Shown here piece by piece: positions 8,203 through 15,616 of a stretch of 64,000 bases of DNA (the stretch's first letter is position 1; each line of letters opens with the position of its first letter). The translations under genes were made by a program, and so were the position numbers. The stretch lies in contig NZ_WHOS01000028.1 in the NCBI RefSeq assembly GCF_013340935.1, forward strand, positions 1 to 64,000, written 5' to 3'. The DNA comes from Azospirillum melinis (GTDB taxonomy: Bacteria > Pseudomonadota > Alphaproteobacteria > Azospirillales > Azospirillaceae). Under the pieces are notes generated by a model that saw only the letters and a program-made list of their open reading frames with translations, was not told the DNA's origin and made no database searches.

Positions 8203-9384
8203 ATGGCGTGGTTCGAGGTCAGGCTGCTCGCCGGCGGCCGTGCCCGCTCCATCGAGGTCGAGGCTGCCGACGAACGCCGCGCCCGCGACGCCATCAGCGG
8301 CCGGGGCCGCGTGCTGTCGGTGCGGCGACGGCTCAAGGTCGGCGGCTGGGGCCGGCCGCTCGACCGCAACGAACGGCACATCCTGTTCATCCGGCTGGCG
8401 GCGATGCTCGACTCGCGCGTCGGGCTGGCCGAGGCGCTGCGCCGCATCGCCGCCGCTTTCCGCGGGCGCATCCGCCGCACGGCCGAACGCATGGCCGACG
8501 CGGTGGAACTGGGCGACGACCTTGCCGACGCCATGCTGCGCCAGCCGCGCAGCTTCCCGCCGGTGCTGGTGGCGCTGGTGCGGGCCGGCGGCTTCGGCGA
8601 GGGCACGCCGGCGGCACTCCGCACCGCCGCCGAGTTCGAGCGGCAGCTTGCCGGGGCGCGCCAGGGCTTCCGCTCTGGACTGGCGCTGGCGGTGCTCTAT
8701 GTCGTCACGTCGGGCGTGGTGATGGTCGGCACCTCCTTCGTCCTGACGCCGCTTCTGCTCGAGACCGAGGTGTTCCGGCGGGCGGGCGAGGAGGTGAATG
8801 TCGACTGGGTCTATCTGCTGTCGAACCTGACCACCGGGCTGGTCGCGATTGTGCTGGCCGCGCTCGCCGTGCTGGGCGGGCTGGCGACGGCCGGCCGGCG
8901 GGCGGCGCCCGAGCGGGTCGACCGGCTGGTGATGGGGATCCCGCTCTACCGCGACATCGCGCTCGGCATCCAGCACCATGTGATCTTCCGCGAGCTGTCG
9001 CTGCTGGTGGCCGGCGGCGTGCCGATCGACCGGGCGCTGCGGCTGACCGCTGACGGCGCCCCCGCCGGTGCGCTGGCCGCCGACCTCGACGAGGCGACGC
9101 GGGCGGTCGCCGCCGGGCTGCCCTGGACCGACGCCATGCGGGCGCTGCCCGGCACCGACCGCGCCTCCATCGCCGCGGCGGAGAACCGGGTGGAGCTGGC
9201 GCAGAGTCTGTCGGCGCTGGCCGAGCAATACCGCGACCTCTACCTGCACGCCGTGGCGGTGGCGGAACCGGTGCTGCGCGGCCTGTCCGTCGTGGTGGTC
9301 GGGGTGGCCGGCATCGTCATGTTCGGGCTGACCATCGTGCCGATTTTGCAGCTTGCCGAGCACATCGCGCGGCAACCCCTTTAA
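8203..9384 (+). CDS. pilR: PilR/GspF-family inner-membrane platform protein
   Basis: This 393-residue polytopic inner-membrane protein is the platform on which the ATPase acts. Two T2SSF-type helical domains are visible. The first, near residues 60-160, contains the signature LPP(V/F)LV-like segment FPPVLVALVRAGGFGEGT. The second begins near 240 and repeats the pattern. Membrane segments lie near 165-190, 205-230 and 360-385. It starts 14 nt after the secretin gene and ends 20 nt before a small membrane-anchored protein. With one ATPase, one secretin and one platform protein, the core of the machine is complete. Confidence 0.85.
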   Translation: MAWFEVRLLAGGRARSIEVEAADERRARDAISGRGRVLSVRRRLKVGGWGRPLDRNERHILFIRLAAMLDSRVGLAEALRRIAAAFRGRIRRTAERMADAVELGDDLADAMLRQPRSFPPVLVALVRAGGFGEGTPAALRTAAEFERQLAGARQGFRSGLALAVLYVVTSGVVMVGTSFVLTPLLLETEVFRRAGEEVNVDWVYLLSNLTTGLVAIVLAALAVLGGLATAGRRAAPERVDRLVMGIPLYRDIALGIQHHVIFRELSLLVAGGVPIDRALRLTADGAPAGALAADLDEATRAVAAGLPWTDAMRALPGTDRASIAAAENRVELAQSLSALAEQYRDLYLHAVAVAEPVLRGLSVVVVGVAGIVMFGLTIVPILQLAEHIARQPL

Positions 9385-9404
9385 GCCGAGGAAACTCCAC
9401 CGCC

Positions 9405-9797
9405 ATGCCCGGCCCCCTCTTCGCCCCCGGATCGGCCCGAACCGCCTGCATCGCCCTGTCGGTCTGCGGCGTCCTGTTCGCCGGGATCGGGGCGGCTTTG
9501 CATATCCGCAGCTATCTGCTGGGCGAGGCGGTGGCCGAGGGCGGCAGCCGGTCGGACGGCATCTGCCTGGGGGCCGCCCGCCGGATGGGCGGGGAACTGA
9601 CGGTGACGCCGGAGGGATTGCGCGTCGTGCTGCCGGACGCGGTCGACCAGCGGACCTCGCTGACCGATGCGTCGGGCCTGCTGGCCTTCTGCCCGGACAT
9701 GACGCTGTCCTATTTCTGCATGGGCCTGTCCTGCGGCCCCGGAAGCCCCGGCGGCAAGGTCAGCATGCAGGTGGAACTGACGCGGAAATCGCTTTAG
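9405..9797 (+). CDS. Small membrane-anchored protein of the pilus locus (minor pilin candidate)
   Basis: This 130-residue protein is of unrecognised family. A hydrophobic segment (about 13-38) near the N-terminus is followed by a helix and a small domain with Cys at about 53, 95, 104 and 109. The final residues read like a beta strand ending in a basic tail. The layout is that of a minor pilin or PilX-like subunit, but the short hydrophilic N-terminus has no prepilin-peptidase motif. It is 20 nt downstream of pilR and the last plus-strand gene of the locus. Role inferred only from position and topology. Confidence 0.5.
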   Translation: MPGPLFAPGSARTACIALSVCGVLFAGIGAALHIRSYLLGEAVAEGGSRSDGICLGAARRMGGELTVTPEGLRVVLPDAVDQRTSLTDASGLLAFCPDMTLSYFCMGLSCGPGSPGGKVSMQVELTRKSL

Positions 9798-9818
9798 CTG
9801 GGTTTACTTGGTCTGGGC

Positions 9819-10367
9819 TTATTTGGGCTGGCTGGACAGCGACTTGGCGGCTTCGATGACGCGCCGCAGGTAGCGGGCATGGAACTCCGGCGTGCGGCTG
9901 TGATAGTTGCCGACGGCGGTCCAGAAATTCTCCCAGCCGACGGCGTCGATCTCCCGCCGCAGGATCCAGGCGGTGACCCGGATGTTGTAGCAGGGGTCGA
10001 AGGTCAGCGCCTGCTGCACCACCTCCGGCGGGACGCGGCCGGCGGCGATCACCGGGAACCAGATGCTGTTGATCTGTCCCGGCCCGCAATCCTTGGTGCC
10101 GTTGCTGTTGGCGGAACAGGCGCCGGGCGTCCCCTGTTCCACCGCCAGGATCAGCCGCAGCGCGTCGGCCGGCACCTGCCATTCGACCGCCGCCATGTCC
10201 AGGCATTGCGGTGGGACGGCGGCGATGCCCTTCGGCGCGCGGTCTGCCAGGGCCGGGGTTGCGGCAACCAGCAGTGCGGATGCCAGCAGTCCGGCCGGCA
10301 GTCCGGCAAAATCGAAACGCACCCACCGCTTCACCCGATGCCTCCCCCGGCGACTCGACGCAGGCAT
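9819..10367 (-). CDS. Periplasmic lytic transglycosylase of the pilus locus (PilT/VirB1 type)
   Basis: This 182-residue protein has an arginine-rich N-terminus, a hydrophobic signal segment (about 22-41, ALA cleavage) and an SLT domain. The catalytic glutamate is in LAVEQGTPG. The downstream NSNGTKDCGPGQIN block matches the ESxG...GxxQxN pattern of goose-type lysozyme folds. Such enzymes cut peptidoglycan locally to let a pilus or secretion channel through; in R64 the equivalent is called PilT (unrelated to the retraction ATPase). The gene converges on the pilus operon with 21 nt between stops, so it is transcribed separately. Four cysteines suggest periplasmic disulfides. Confidence 0.75.
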   Translation of the reverse strand: MPASSRRGRHRVKRWVRFDFAGLPAGLLASALLVAATPALADRAPKGIAAVPPQCLDMAAVEWQVPADALRLILAVEQGTPGACSANSNGTKDCGPGQINSIWFPVIAAGRVPPEVVQQALTFDPCYNIRVTAWILRREIDAVGWENFWTAVGNYHSRTPEFHARYLRRVIEAAKSLSSQPK

Positions 10368-10411
10368 GAGGAAGCGGCGCTGCCCGCTAACAACCGGTTA
10401 ATTCAAACGCG

Positions 10412-10440
10412 TTGCATGGTTTCAAGTGAAACGATATGGT
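10412..10440 (+). promoter_or_regulatory. Promoter with palindromic operator in the spacer
   Basis: TTGCAT (10412-10417), a 17-nt spacer and TATGGT (10435-10440) form a good sigma-70-type promoter pointing at the metallo-beta-lactamase-fold gene. The spacer contains the perfect palindrome GTTTCA-AG-TGAAAC (10419-10432). A protein bound there would cover the core promoter, so repression is the likely mode. The divergent transglycosylase gene starts 45 nt away and could share control. Confidence 0.55.
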
Positions 10441-10512
10441 TTGCCCAACCGATCAATGACGGCCGTGCACCTTGAGGGTTAGGGGTATCGGCCGCGCCTG
10501 TGGAGAAAACGG

Positions 10513-11463
10513 ATGTCCAAGAACTTCGCTTCGCACGCCGACCTGGACGAGAAGACCGTCAGTTTCGACAAGCTGTCGGACAACGCCTATGCCTACACGG
10601 CGGAGGGCGATCCCAACACCGGCGTCGTCATCGGCGACGATGCGGTGATGGTGATCGACACCCAGGCGACGCCGGTGATGGCGCAGGACGTCATCCGCCG
10701 CATCCGCGAGGTCACCGACAAGCCGATTCGCCACGTGGTGCTGTCGCATTACCATGCGGTGCGCGTGCTGGGCGCCTCGGGCTATGCGCCGGAACAGATC
10801 ATCGCCAGCGAGGACACCCGCGACCTGATCGTCGAGCGCGGCGAGGCCGACATGGCGAGCGAGATCGGCCGCTTCCCGCGCCTGTTCCGCGCCGTCGAAT
10901 CCGTCCCCGGCCTGACCTGGCCGACCATCACCTTCCGCGGCCACATGACGTTGTGGCTGGGTTCGCTGGAGGTGCAGTTGCTGCAACTCGGCCGTGGCCA
11001 CAGCAAGGGCGACACGGTGGTTTGGCTGCCGCAGCAGAAGATCCTGTTCTCCGGCGACCTCGTCGAATATGGCGCCACCCCCTATTGCGGCGACGCCTAT
11101 TTCACCGACTGGCCGGCGACGCTCGATGCCCTCGCCGCGCTGAAGCCGGAGAAGCTGGTGCCCGGCCGCGGTGCCGCCCTGACCACGGCGGAACAGGTGC
11201 AGGAGGGGCTGCGCGGCACCCGCGCCTTCACCAGCGAACTGTTCGAACTGGTCAAGCAGGGGGTCGCGGCAGGGAAGGATCTGCGGGCCATCTACAAGGA
11301 CACCTATGCCGCGCTGAAGCCGAAGTTCAGCCACTGGGTGATCTTCGACCACTGCATGCCGTTCAACGTCACCCGTGCCTATGACGAGGCGACCGGCCAC
11401 GTCGATCCGCGCATCTGGACCGCCGAGCGCGACATGGAGATGTGGCGCCAGCTGGAAGGCTGA
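10513..11463 (+). CDS. Metallo-beta-lactamase-fold hydrolase with altered metal motif
   Basis: This 316-residue protein has the MBL fold (VVIGDDAVMVIDT start; His in LGRGHSKGD; Asp in FSGDLVEYG). The usual HxHxDH zinc motif reads His79-Tyr-His81-Ala-Val83-Arg84, so the Asp and His that hold the second metal are replaced. It may bind one metal or act on a non-standard substrate. I recall such an HYHAVR variant in related proteins of other alphaproteobacteria, but this was not checked. The start has GGAGAAAACGG just upstream. The gene stands alone behind a 73-nt leader with its own promoter. Substrate unknown; the soxH/quinoprotein-relay hydrolases are the nearest general comparison. Confidence 0.75.
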   Translation: MSKNFASHADLDEKTVSFDKLSDNAYAYTAEGDPNTGVVIGDDAVMVIDTQATPVMAQDVIRRIREVTDKPIRHVVLSHYHAVRVLGASGYAPEQIIASEDTRDLIVERGEADMASEIGRFPRLFRAVESVPGLTWPTITFRGHMTLWLGSLEVQLLQLGRGHSKGDTVVWLPQQKILFSGDLVEYGATPYCGDAYFTDWPATLDALAALKPEKLVPGRGAALTTAEQVQEGLRGTRAFTSELFELVKQGVAAGKDLRAIYKDTYAALKPKFSHWVIFDHCMPFNVTRAYDEATGHVDPRIWTAERDMEMWRQLEG

Positions 11464-11481
11464 CGCCACCGTTCCCCATCC

Positions 11482-12744
11482 TCACGCGGTGATGATCAGG
11501 CGGACATGACGCTTGCGGCCGGCCGACAGCACGGCCGGTGCGGTGAGCGTCGCGGCCTCGTCGGTCACCGGCTGGCCGTCCAGCCGGGCGCCGCCCTCGC
11601 GGATCAGGCGGCGCGCCGCCCCCTTTGAGGCCGACAGGCCGGCCGCCACCAGCGCATCGACCAGCGGCACGCCGCCGCTCCCCTCCGCAAGCCGCAGGGC
11701 GATCTCCGGCAGTCCGTCGCCGCCGGGGGCAAAGGGGCTGCCGGCGGCCGACGCCGCCCGTTCGGCCTCCGCAGCGCCATGGCACAGGCGGGTCGCCTCG
11801 GTCGCCAGGACGATCTTCGCCTCGTTGATCTCGGCGCCCCCCAGCCGCTCCAGCCGGGCGATCTCGTCGAGCGGCAGTTCGGTGAACAGGCGCAGGAAGC
11901 GGCCGACATCGGCGTCCTCGGTGTTGCGCCAGAACTGCCAGAAGTCGAAGGGGCTGCGCGCGTCGGCATTCAGCCACACCGCACCGCCGGCGGTCTTGCC
12001 CATCTTGGTGCCCGACGCGGTGGTCAGCAGCGGCGTGGTCAGGCCGAACAACTCGCGCCGCTCGACCCGCCGGGCCAGCTCGATGCCGTTGACGATGTTG
12101 CCCCACTGGTCCGACCCGCCCATCTGCAACAGGCAGCCGTGGCGGCGCGACAGCTCCAGGAAATCATAGGCCTGGAGGATCATGTAGTTGAATTCCAGGA
12201 AGGTCAGCGGCTGCTCGCGCTCCATCCGCTGGCGCACCGACTCGAAGCTCAGCATGCGGTTGATGGTGAAATGGCGGCCGACGTCGCGCAGGAAGGGCAC
12301 GTAATCCAGCCCGTCCAGCCAGTCGGCATTGTCCACCATGACGGCGTCGGCCGGGCCGTCCCCGAAGGTGAGGTATTGGCCGAAGACGCTGCGCAGGCCG
12401 GCGGCGTTCGCGGCGATCTGCGCCTCGTCCAGCATCGGCCGGCTGGTGTCGCGGAAGCTGGGATCGCCGATCCGGGTGGTGCCGCCGCCGATCAGCACGA
12501 TGGGGCGGTTGCCGGTGCGCTGAAGCCAGCGCAGCGCCATGATCGACAGCAGATGCCCGACATGCAGGCTGGCCGCCGTGGCGTCGTAGCCGACATAGGC
12601 GGTCAGCACCCCGCCCGGTGCCGCGGTGGCGAGGCCCGACAGGTCGGCGGCCGGATCGCTGCATTGATGGAGGAAGCCGCGCTCGCGCAGGATATGCAGG
12701 AAGTCTGCTGCGGGTGATTGGGCGGAGTTGGCTCGGGTCGGCAT
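11482..12744 (-). CDS. tyrS: Tyrosyl-tRNA synthetase
   Basis: This class I aminoacyl-tRNA synthetase (420 residues) charges tRNA-Tyr. The HIGH-type motif is HVGH at about 61-64. The tyrosine-site block [20 protein letters not shown] is split across helix and loop as in TyrS. The KMSKS-type motif is KMGKT near residue 240. An S4 RNA-binding domain closes the C-terminus (about 355-420). I chose ATG 12744 because upstream in-frame residues are low-complexity and not conserved in length. The convergent MBL-fold gene ends 18 nt away. Confidence 0.95.
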   Translation of the reverse strand: MPTRANSAQSPAADFLHILRERGFLHQCSDPAADLSGLATAAPGGVLTAYVGYDATAASLHVGHLLSIMALRWLQRTGNRPIVLIGGGTTRIGDPSFRDTSRPMLDEAQIAANAAGLRSVFGQYLTFGDGPADAVMVDNADWLDGLDYVPFLRDVGRHFTINRMLSFESVRQRMEREQPLTFLEFNYMILQAYDFLELSRRHGCLLQMGGSDQWGNIVNGIELARRVERRELFGLTTPLLTTASGTKMGKTAGGAVWLNADARSPFDFWQFWRNTEDADVGRFLRLFTELPLDEIARLERLGGAEINEAKIVLATEATRLCHGAAEAERAASAAGSPFAPGGDGLPEIALRLAEGSGGVPLVDALVAAGLSASKGAARRLIREGGARLDGQPVTDEAATLTAPAVLSAGRKRHVRLIITA

Positions 12745-12961
12745 GGAAGACGTCTCTACGGCTGGCCGGGCCGTCCGGAGACTGTCTCTGTATGGGTGAG
12801 AGAACCATGGCCGCCGGACTTGCGACGGCATGGTTTCGGGTATGACCGATCGACGCCGCGCTATGTAAGCGGCGGATAATACATCGAGGCGGTGAGGGCG
12901 ATGCGGTCGGTCATGGCGCAATCCCTACACCGGTATGTGGGAAAGATCCAGTCCCGGACGC

Positions 12962-13621
12962 TCACTTCCGCCCCAGCATCTGGCGGCGGGCGATTGCCCG
13001 GTGCAGCTGCATGCGCTGCGACACCGTGCGCAGGCGGGTGCTGCGGGCGCCGGGGGCGAACAGACCGTCCAGGTTCTGGCCGAACATCTCCCAGCTGCGC
13101 AACGGGCCGGTGTCGATGTGCAGGAAGTGGGAGCGCGGATACCAGCCCACCCCGCCGCGCTTCAGGTCGAGCGCGCTGCGGTGCGCATCGGGCAGGCGCG
13201 ACGGCAGGGTGACGTCCAGCGCGCGGCCCAGCAGATGCTGGCTGTGCTCCGCCACGCCCAGGCTGCGGGCGGCGAGCATGGCGTTGGTTTCCGGCGTGCG
13301 GAAGGCCGACAGGATGGTCGCCTTGGACTGGCCGACCGCCTCCAGGATATCGGCCAGGAAGTCGAGCGTGCCGACGTCGACCGGCCCCTCCTTGTTGGCA
13401 CGGTGGTCGCGCAGGAACTTGGCGAGGTCGGCCATCGCGTCGGGCAGCGGGCCGTCGGCGTCGCGGTAGGGGCCGTCGAAGGTCTCTCCGGTGTGCTGGT
13501 TCGTCAGGGTGAGGCGGCGCGGGGCGGCCGGGGCGGCCATCGCGCGGTCGGACATCAGCACCAGGGCTCCACACCCGATCAGCAGGCTGCGGCGCTTCAG
13601 GGAGAGGGGCGAGGAGGACAT
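12962..13621 (-). CDS. DUF882/YcbK-family periplasmic peptidase, Tat-exported
   Basis: This 219-residue protein has a twin-arginine-type signal (KRRSLLIG) and then the M15-like fold of the DUF882 family. The metal/catalytic pattern is visible as SxHLLGRALDV (His and Asp) and SHFLHIDTG (two His). E. coli YcbK (MepK) cleaves peptidoglycan cross-links, so a cell-wall endopeptidase role is likely. A basic tail follows the domain. It lies between tyrS and radC with gaps above 100 nt and is probably its own unit. High confidence in family, moderate in exact cleavage specificity. Confidence 0.85.
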   Translation of the reverse strand: MSSSPLSLKRRSLLIGCGALVLMSDRAMAAPAAPRRLTLTNQHTGETFDGPYRDADGPLPDAMADLAKFLRDHRANKEGPVDVGTLDFLADILEAVGQSKATILSAFRTPETNAMLAARSLGVAEHSQHLLGRALDVTLPSRLPDAHRSALDLKRGGVGWYPRSHFLHIDTGPLRSWEMFGQNLDGLFAPGARSTRLRTVSQRMQLHRAIARRQMLGRK

Positions 13622-13738
13622 GCGGTCGGTCGATCTTTCGGCGGGGCATCGTCAGGTCAACAAAATGGCGACCGATTCGCAAATGCAAAGTGGCGGCGCA
13701 TGGCGCGGCTGCACGGCAAGCAGGGGATGAGGAGCGGG

Positions 13739-14644
13739 CTACAGCAGGCGCTGCGCCTTGAAGCTGGTGTGCCGGCCGCCCTTGCCGATCACCAGATGGT
13801 CGTGCACGACAAGCCCCACGGCGTTGGCGGCGCGGACGATCTCCTTGGTCATCTCGATGTCGGCGCGGCTGGGGGTGGGATCGCCGGAGGGGTGGTTGTG
13901 GACCAGGATCACGGCGGCGGCCGACAGCTCCAGCGCGCGCTTCACCACCTCGCGCGGGTAGACCGGAGTGTGGTCGATGGTGCCGCGCTGCTGCACCTCG
14001 TCAGCGATCAGCTTGTTCTTGCGGTCGAGGAACAGCAGGCGGAACTGCTCGGTCGGCTCATGCGCCATGGCGGCGGCGCAATAGTCGATCAGCGCCTGCC
14101 AGGAGGCCAGCACCGGCTGGTCGATCACCCGCTGCTGCAAGGCGCGCAGTGCCGCCGCTCCGACGATGCGGACAATGGCAATGGCATTGTCGGTGCCGAG
14201 CGACACGCCGTCCGCCTTCAGGCCGCGCAGCCGTTCGGGCGGGGCGTTGACCACCCCCCACAGGTCGCCGAAGGTGCGGATCAGCAGCTTGGCCAGCGGT
14301 CTCACATTGCGCCGCAGGCTGACGGCGAACAGCACCATCTCCAGCAGCTCGTAATCCTCCAGCGCATCCGGACCGCGGTCGAGGAAGCGGCGGCGCAGCC
14401 GTTCGCGGTGGTCGATATAATGGGGATCCTCGGCAGCGTCCCCATCGCTCGCCCCATCGTCGGCCTCGTCGGGGGCGGCGGTGTCGCCGGCCGGTGCCGC
14501 CATGGTCACGCCGGGACCGGCGCTAGAGGCCAGCAGGTCGGGGAAGGGCAGGAGGCCGGCGCCTTGGCCGGCATCGTCCATTTCCGCTCCCCCCGCCGCA
14601 CGTCCGGTCTTCCGGCTGCGTCCTGTCGTCTTGCGCTCTGTCAT
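13739..14644 (-). CDS. radC: RadC-family JAMM-domain protein
   Basis: The product has 301 residues. After an acidic, low-complexity N-terminal 80 residues comes the HhH-like region (DHRERLRRRFLDRGPDALEDYELLE), then the JAMM/MPN+ metal site HNHPSGDPTPSRAD with the expected two His and Asp. RadC proteins are predicted metal hydrolases; their long-assumed role in DNA repair is not established. ATG 14644 is preferred over an upstream frame because of the preceding GATGGGCG and normal family length. It stands between the DUF882 gene and cytochrome b561 on the same strand, with gaps near 100 nt each side. Confidence 0.92.
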   Translation of the reverse strand: MTERKTTGRSRKTGRAAGGAEMDDAGQGAGLLPFPDLLASSAGPGVTMAAPAGDTAAPDEADDGASDGDAAEDPHYIDHRERLRRRFLDRGPDALEDYELLEMVLFAVSLRRNVRPLAKLLIRTFGDLWGVVNAPPERLRGLKADGVSLGTDNAIAIVRIVGAAALRALQQRVIDQPVLASWQALIDYCAAAMAHEPTEQFRLLFLDRKNKLIADEVQQRGTIDHTPVYPREVVKRALELSAAAVILVHNHPSGDPTPSRADIEMTKEIVRAANAVGLVVHDHLVIGKGGRHTSFKAQRLL

Positions 14645-14743
14645 CGCCCATCGCCATGCATATGTATGGCAACGACTATAGCGTCTGTATGCGCGAGCGC
14701 ACAGGGGCGGCGCTCGCATGGGTGGAGAAAGAGGTTTGCGGGA

Positions 14744-15307
14744 TCAGTCGGCGAGGCCGGGCTGGCTGCGTCCATGGCGCCCCGGCAGCATGCGGGCCAG
14801 CACGCCGTCGCGGCGGACGAAATGGTGCCACAGCGCCGCCGCCGCATGCAGGGCGGCAAGGGCGAGGATCAGGTTGGCGCCAAGCTCGTGGATCTCCTTC
14901 ACCGAGCGGCCAAGCGTGCGGTCGGCCTCGAAGGGGGAGGGGATGGTGAACAGGCCGAAGAAGGTCAGCGTGTCGCCGCGCAGCCAGGTCAGCACCACAC
15001 CCACCAGCGGGATTGCCAGCATCAGGGCGTAGAGGCCGAAATGGACGAGGTGCGAGGCGCCGCGTTCGGCCGGCGTCATTTCCGGCGGCAGGCCGGGGGT
15101 GCCGCGGGTCAGGCGAAGCACGATCCGCGCCAGCACCAGTCCGAGCAGGCCCAGGCCGAAGGAGATGTGCAGCCACCAGATCGTCGCCCGCATCGGGTGC
15201 CCGCGCTCGTAGAAATCCTCGCCGAAGGTCAGCAGATAGAGGCCGACGATCAGCAGGGCGATCAGCCAGTGCAAGGTTTTCTGGGTGGTGCTGTAGGTGG
15301 TGGGCAT
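14744..15307 (-). CDS. Cytochrome b561-family membrane protein
   Basis: This 187-residue integral membrane protein has four membrane helices (about 12-30, 47-67, 88-108, 142-162). Conserved histidines for two b-type hemes lie in KTLHWLIA, WWLHISFG, VHFGLYA and ALHAAAALWHH. Such proteins shuttle electrons between the quinone pool and periplasmic acceptors such as superoxide or YceI-type partners. ATG 15307 was chosen; upstream residues in frame read as shadow sequence of the next gene. It lies 17 nt after a 71-residue gene and downstream of a two-component pair, so the four genes probably form one operon. Confidence 0.88.
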   Translation of the reverse strand: MPTTYSTTQKTLHWLIALLIVGLYLLTFGEDFYERGHPMRATIWWLHISFGLGLLGLVLARIVLRLTRGTPGLPPEMTPAERGASHLVHFGLYALMLAIPLVGVVLTWLRGDTLTFFGLFTIPSPFEADRTLGRSVKEIHELGANLILALAALHAAAALWHHFVRRDGVLARMLPGRHGRSQPGLAD

Positions 15308-15324
15308 CTGAAACGCGCCTCCGT

Positions 15325-15540
15325 TCAGGCGGTGATGTTGAGCGTGCGGCCGCGGTTGGGGTCCGCCGGCAGGCTGGGGGTGGCGCTGCGCTGCTCGGCG
15401 GCCTGGGCGGCGGCGCTCTCGCGGGTGTCGTTGTCGCGGTCGCCGTCGCTGTCGATCCCGGCCGTCGCCGTTGTGGACGGGCGGCTCTGGAGCGGCGACG
15501 GCATCGTCGGCAGGGCGGTCGGGGAGGTGGCGGACAGCAT
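15325..15540 (-). CDS. Small acidic protein with Asp-Gly-Asp repeat, upstream of cytochrome b561
   Basis: The predicted product has 71 residues: a Ser/Pro/Thr-rich N-terminus, then GIDSDGDRDNDTRESAA (a short Asp/Gly repeat resembling a calcium-binding dockerin-like loop), and a tail ending in LNITA. A GCCAGGA ribosome site precedes the ATG. It sits 17 nt before the cytochrome b561 gene, on its strand, and 76 nt after the histidine kinase gene. I do not recognise a named family. I recall similar small Asp-rich proteins beside cytochrome b561 in other proteobacteria, which would need a search to confirm. Confidence 0.55.
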   Translation of the reverse strand: MLSATSPTALPTMPSPLQSRPSTTATAGIDSDGDRDNDTRESAAAQAAEQRSATPSLPADPNRGRTLNITA

Positions 15541-15616
15541 CGGCGGTCATCCTGGCAGGGGCGAAGAGTTCCCACCGGTCTAGCCTGCCCAGCTTACATG
15601 AGGCTTACAGAGGGGC

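Noticed and set aside
12935-15583. An 882-residue plus-strand frame opposite DUF882, radC and cytochrome b561
   Set aside because: The minus-strand genes carry clear motifs (SHFLHIDTG, HNHPSGDP, heme histidines); the plus frame has none and reads as low-complexity Gly/Arg/Gln.
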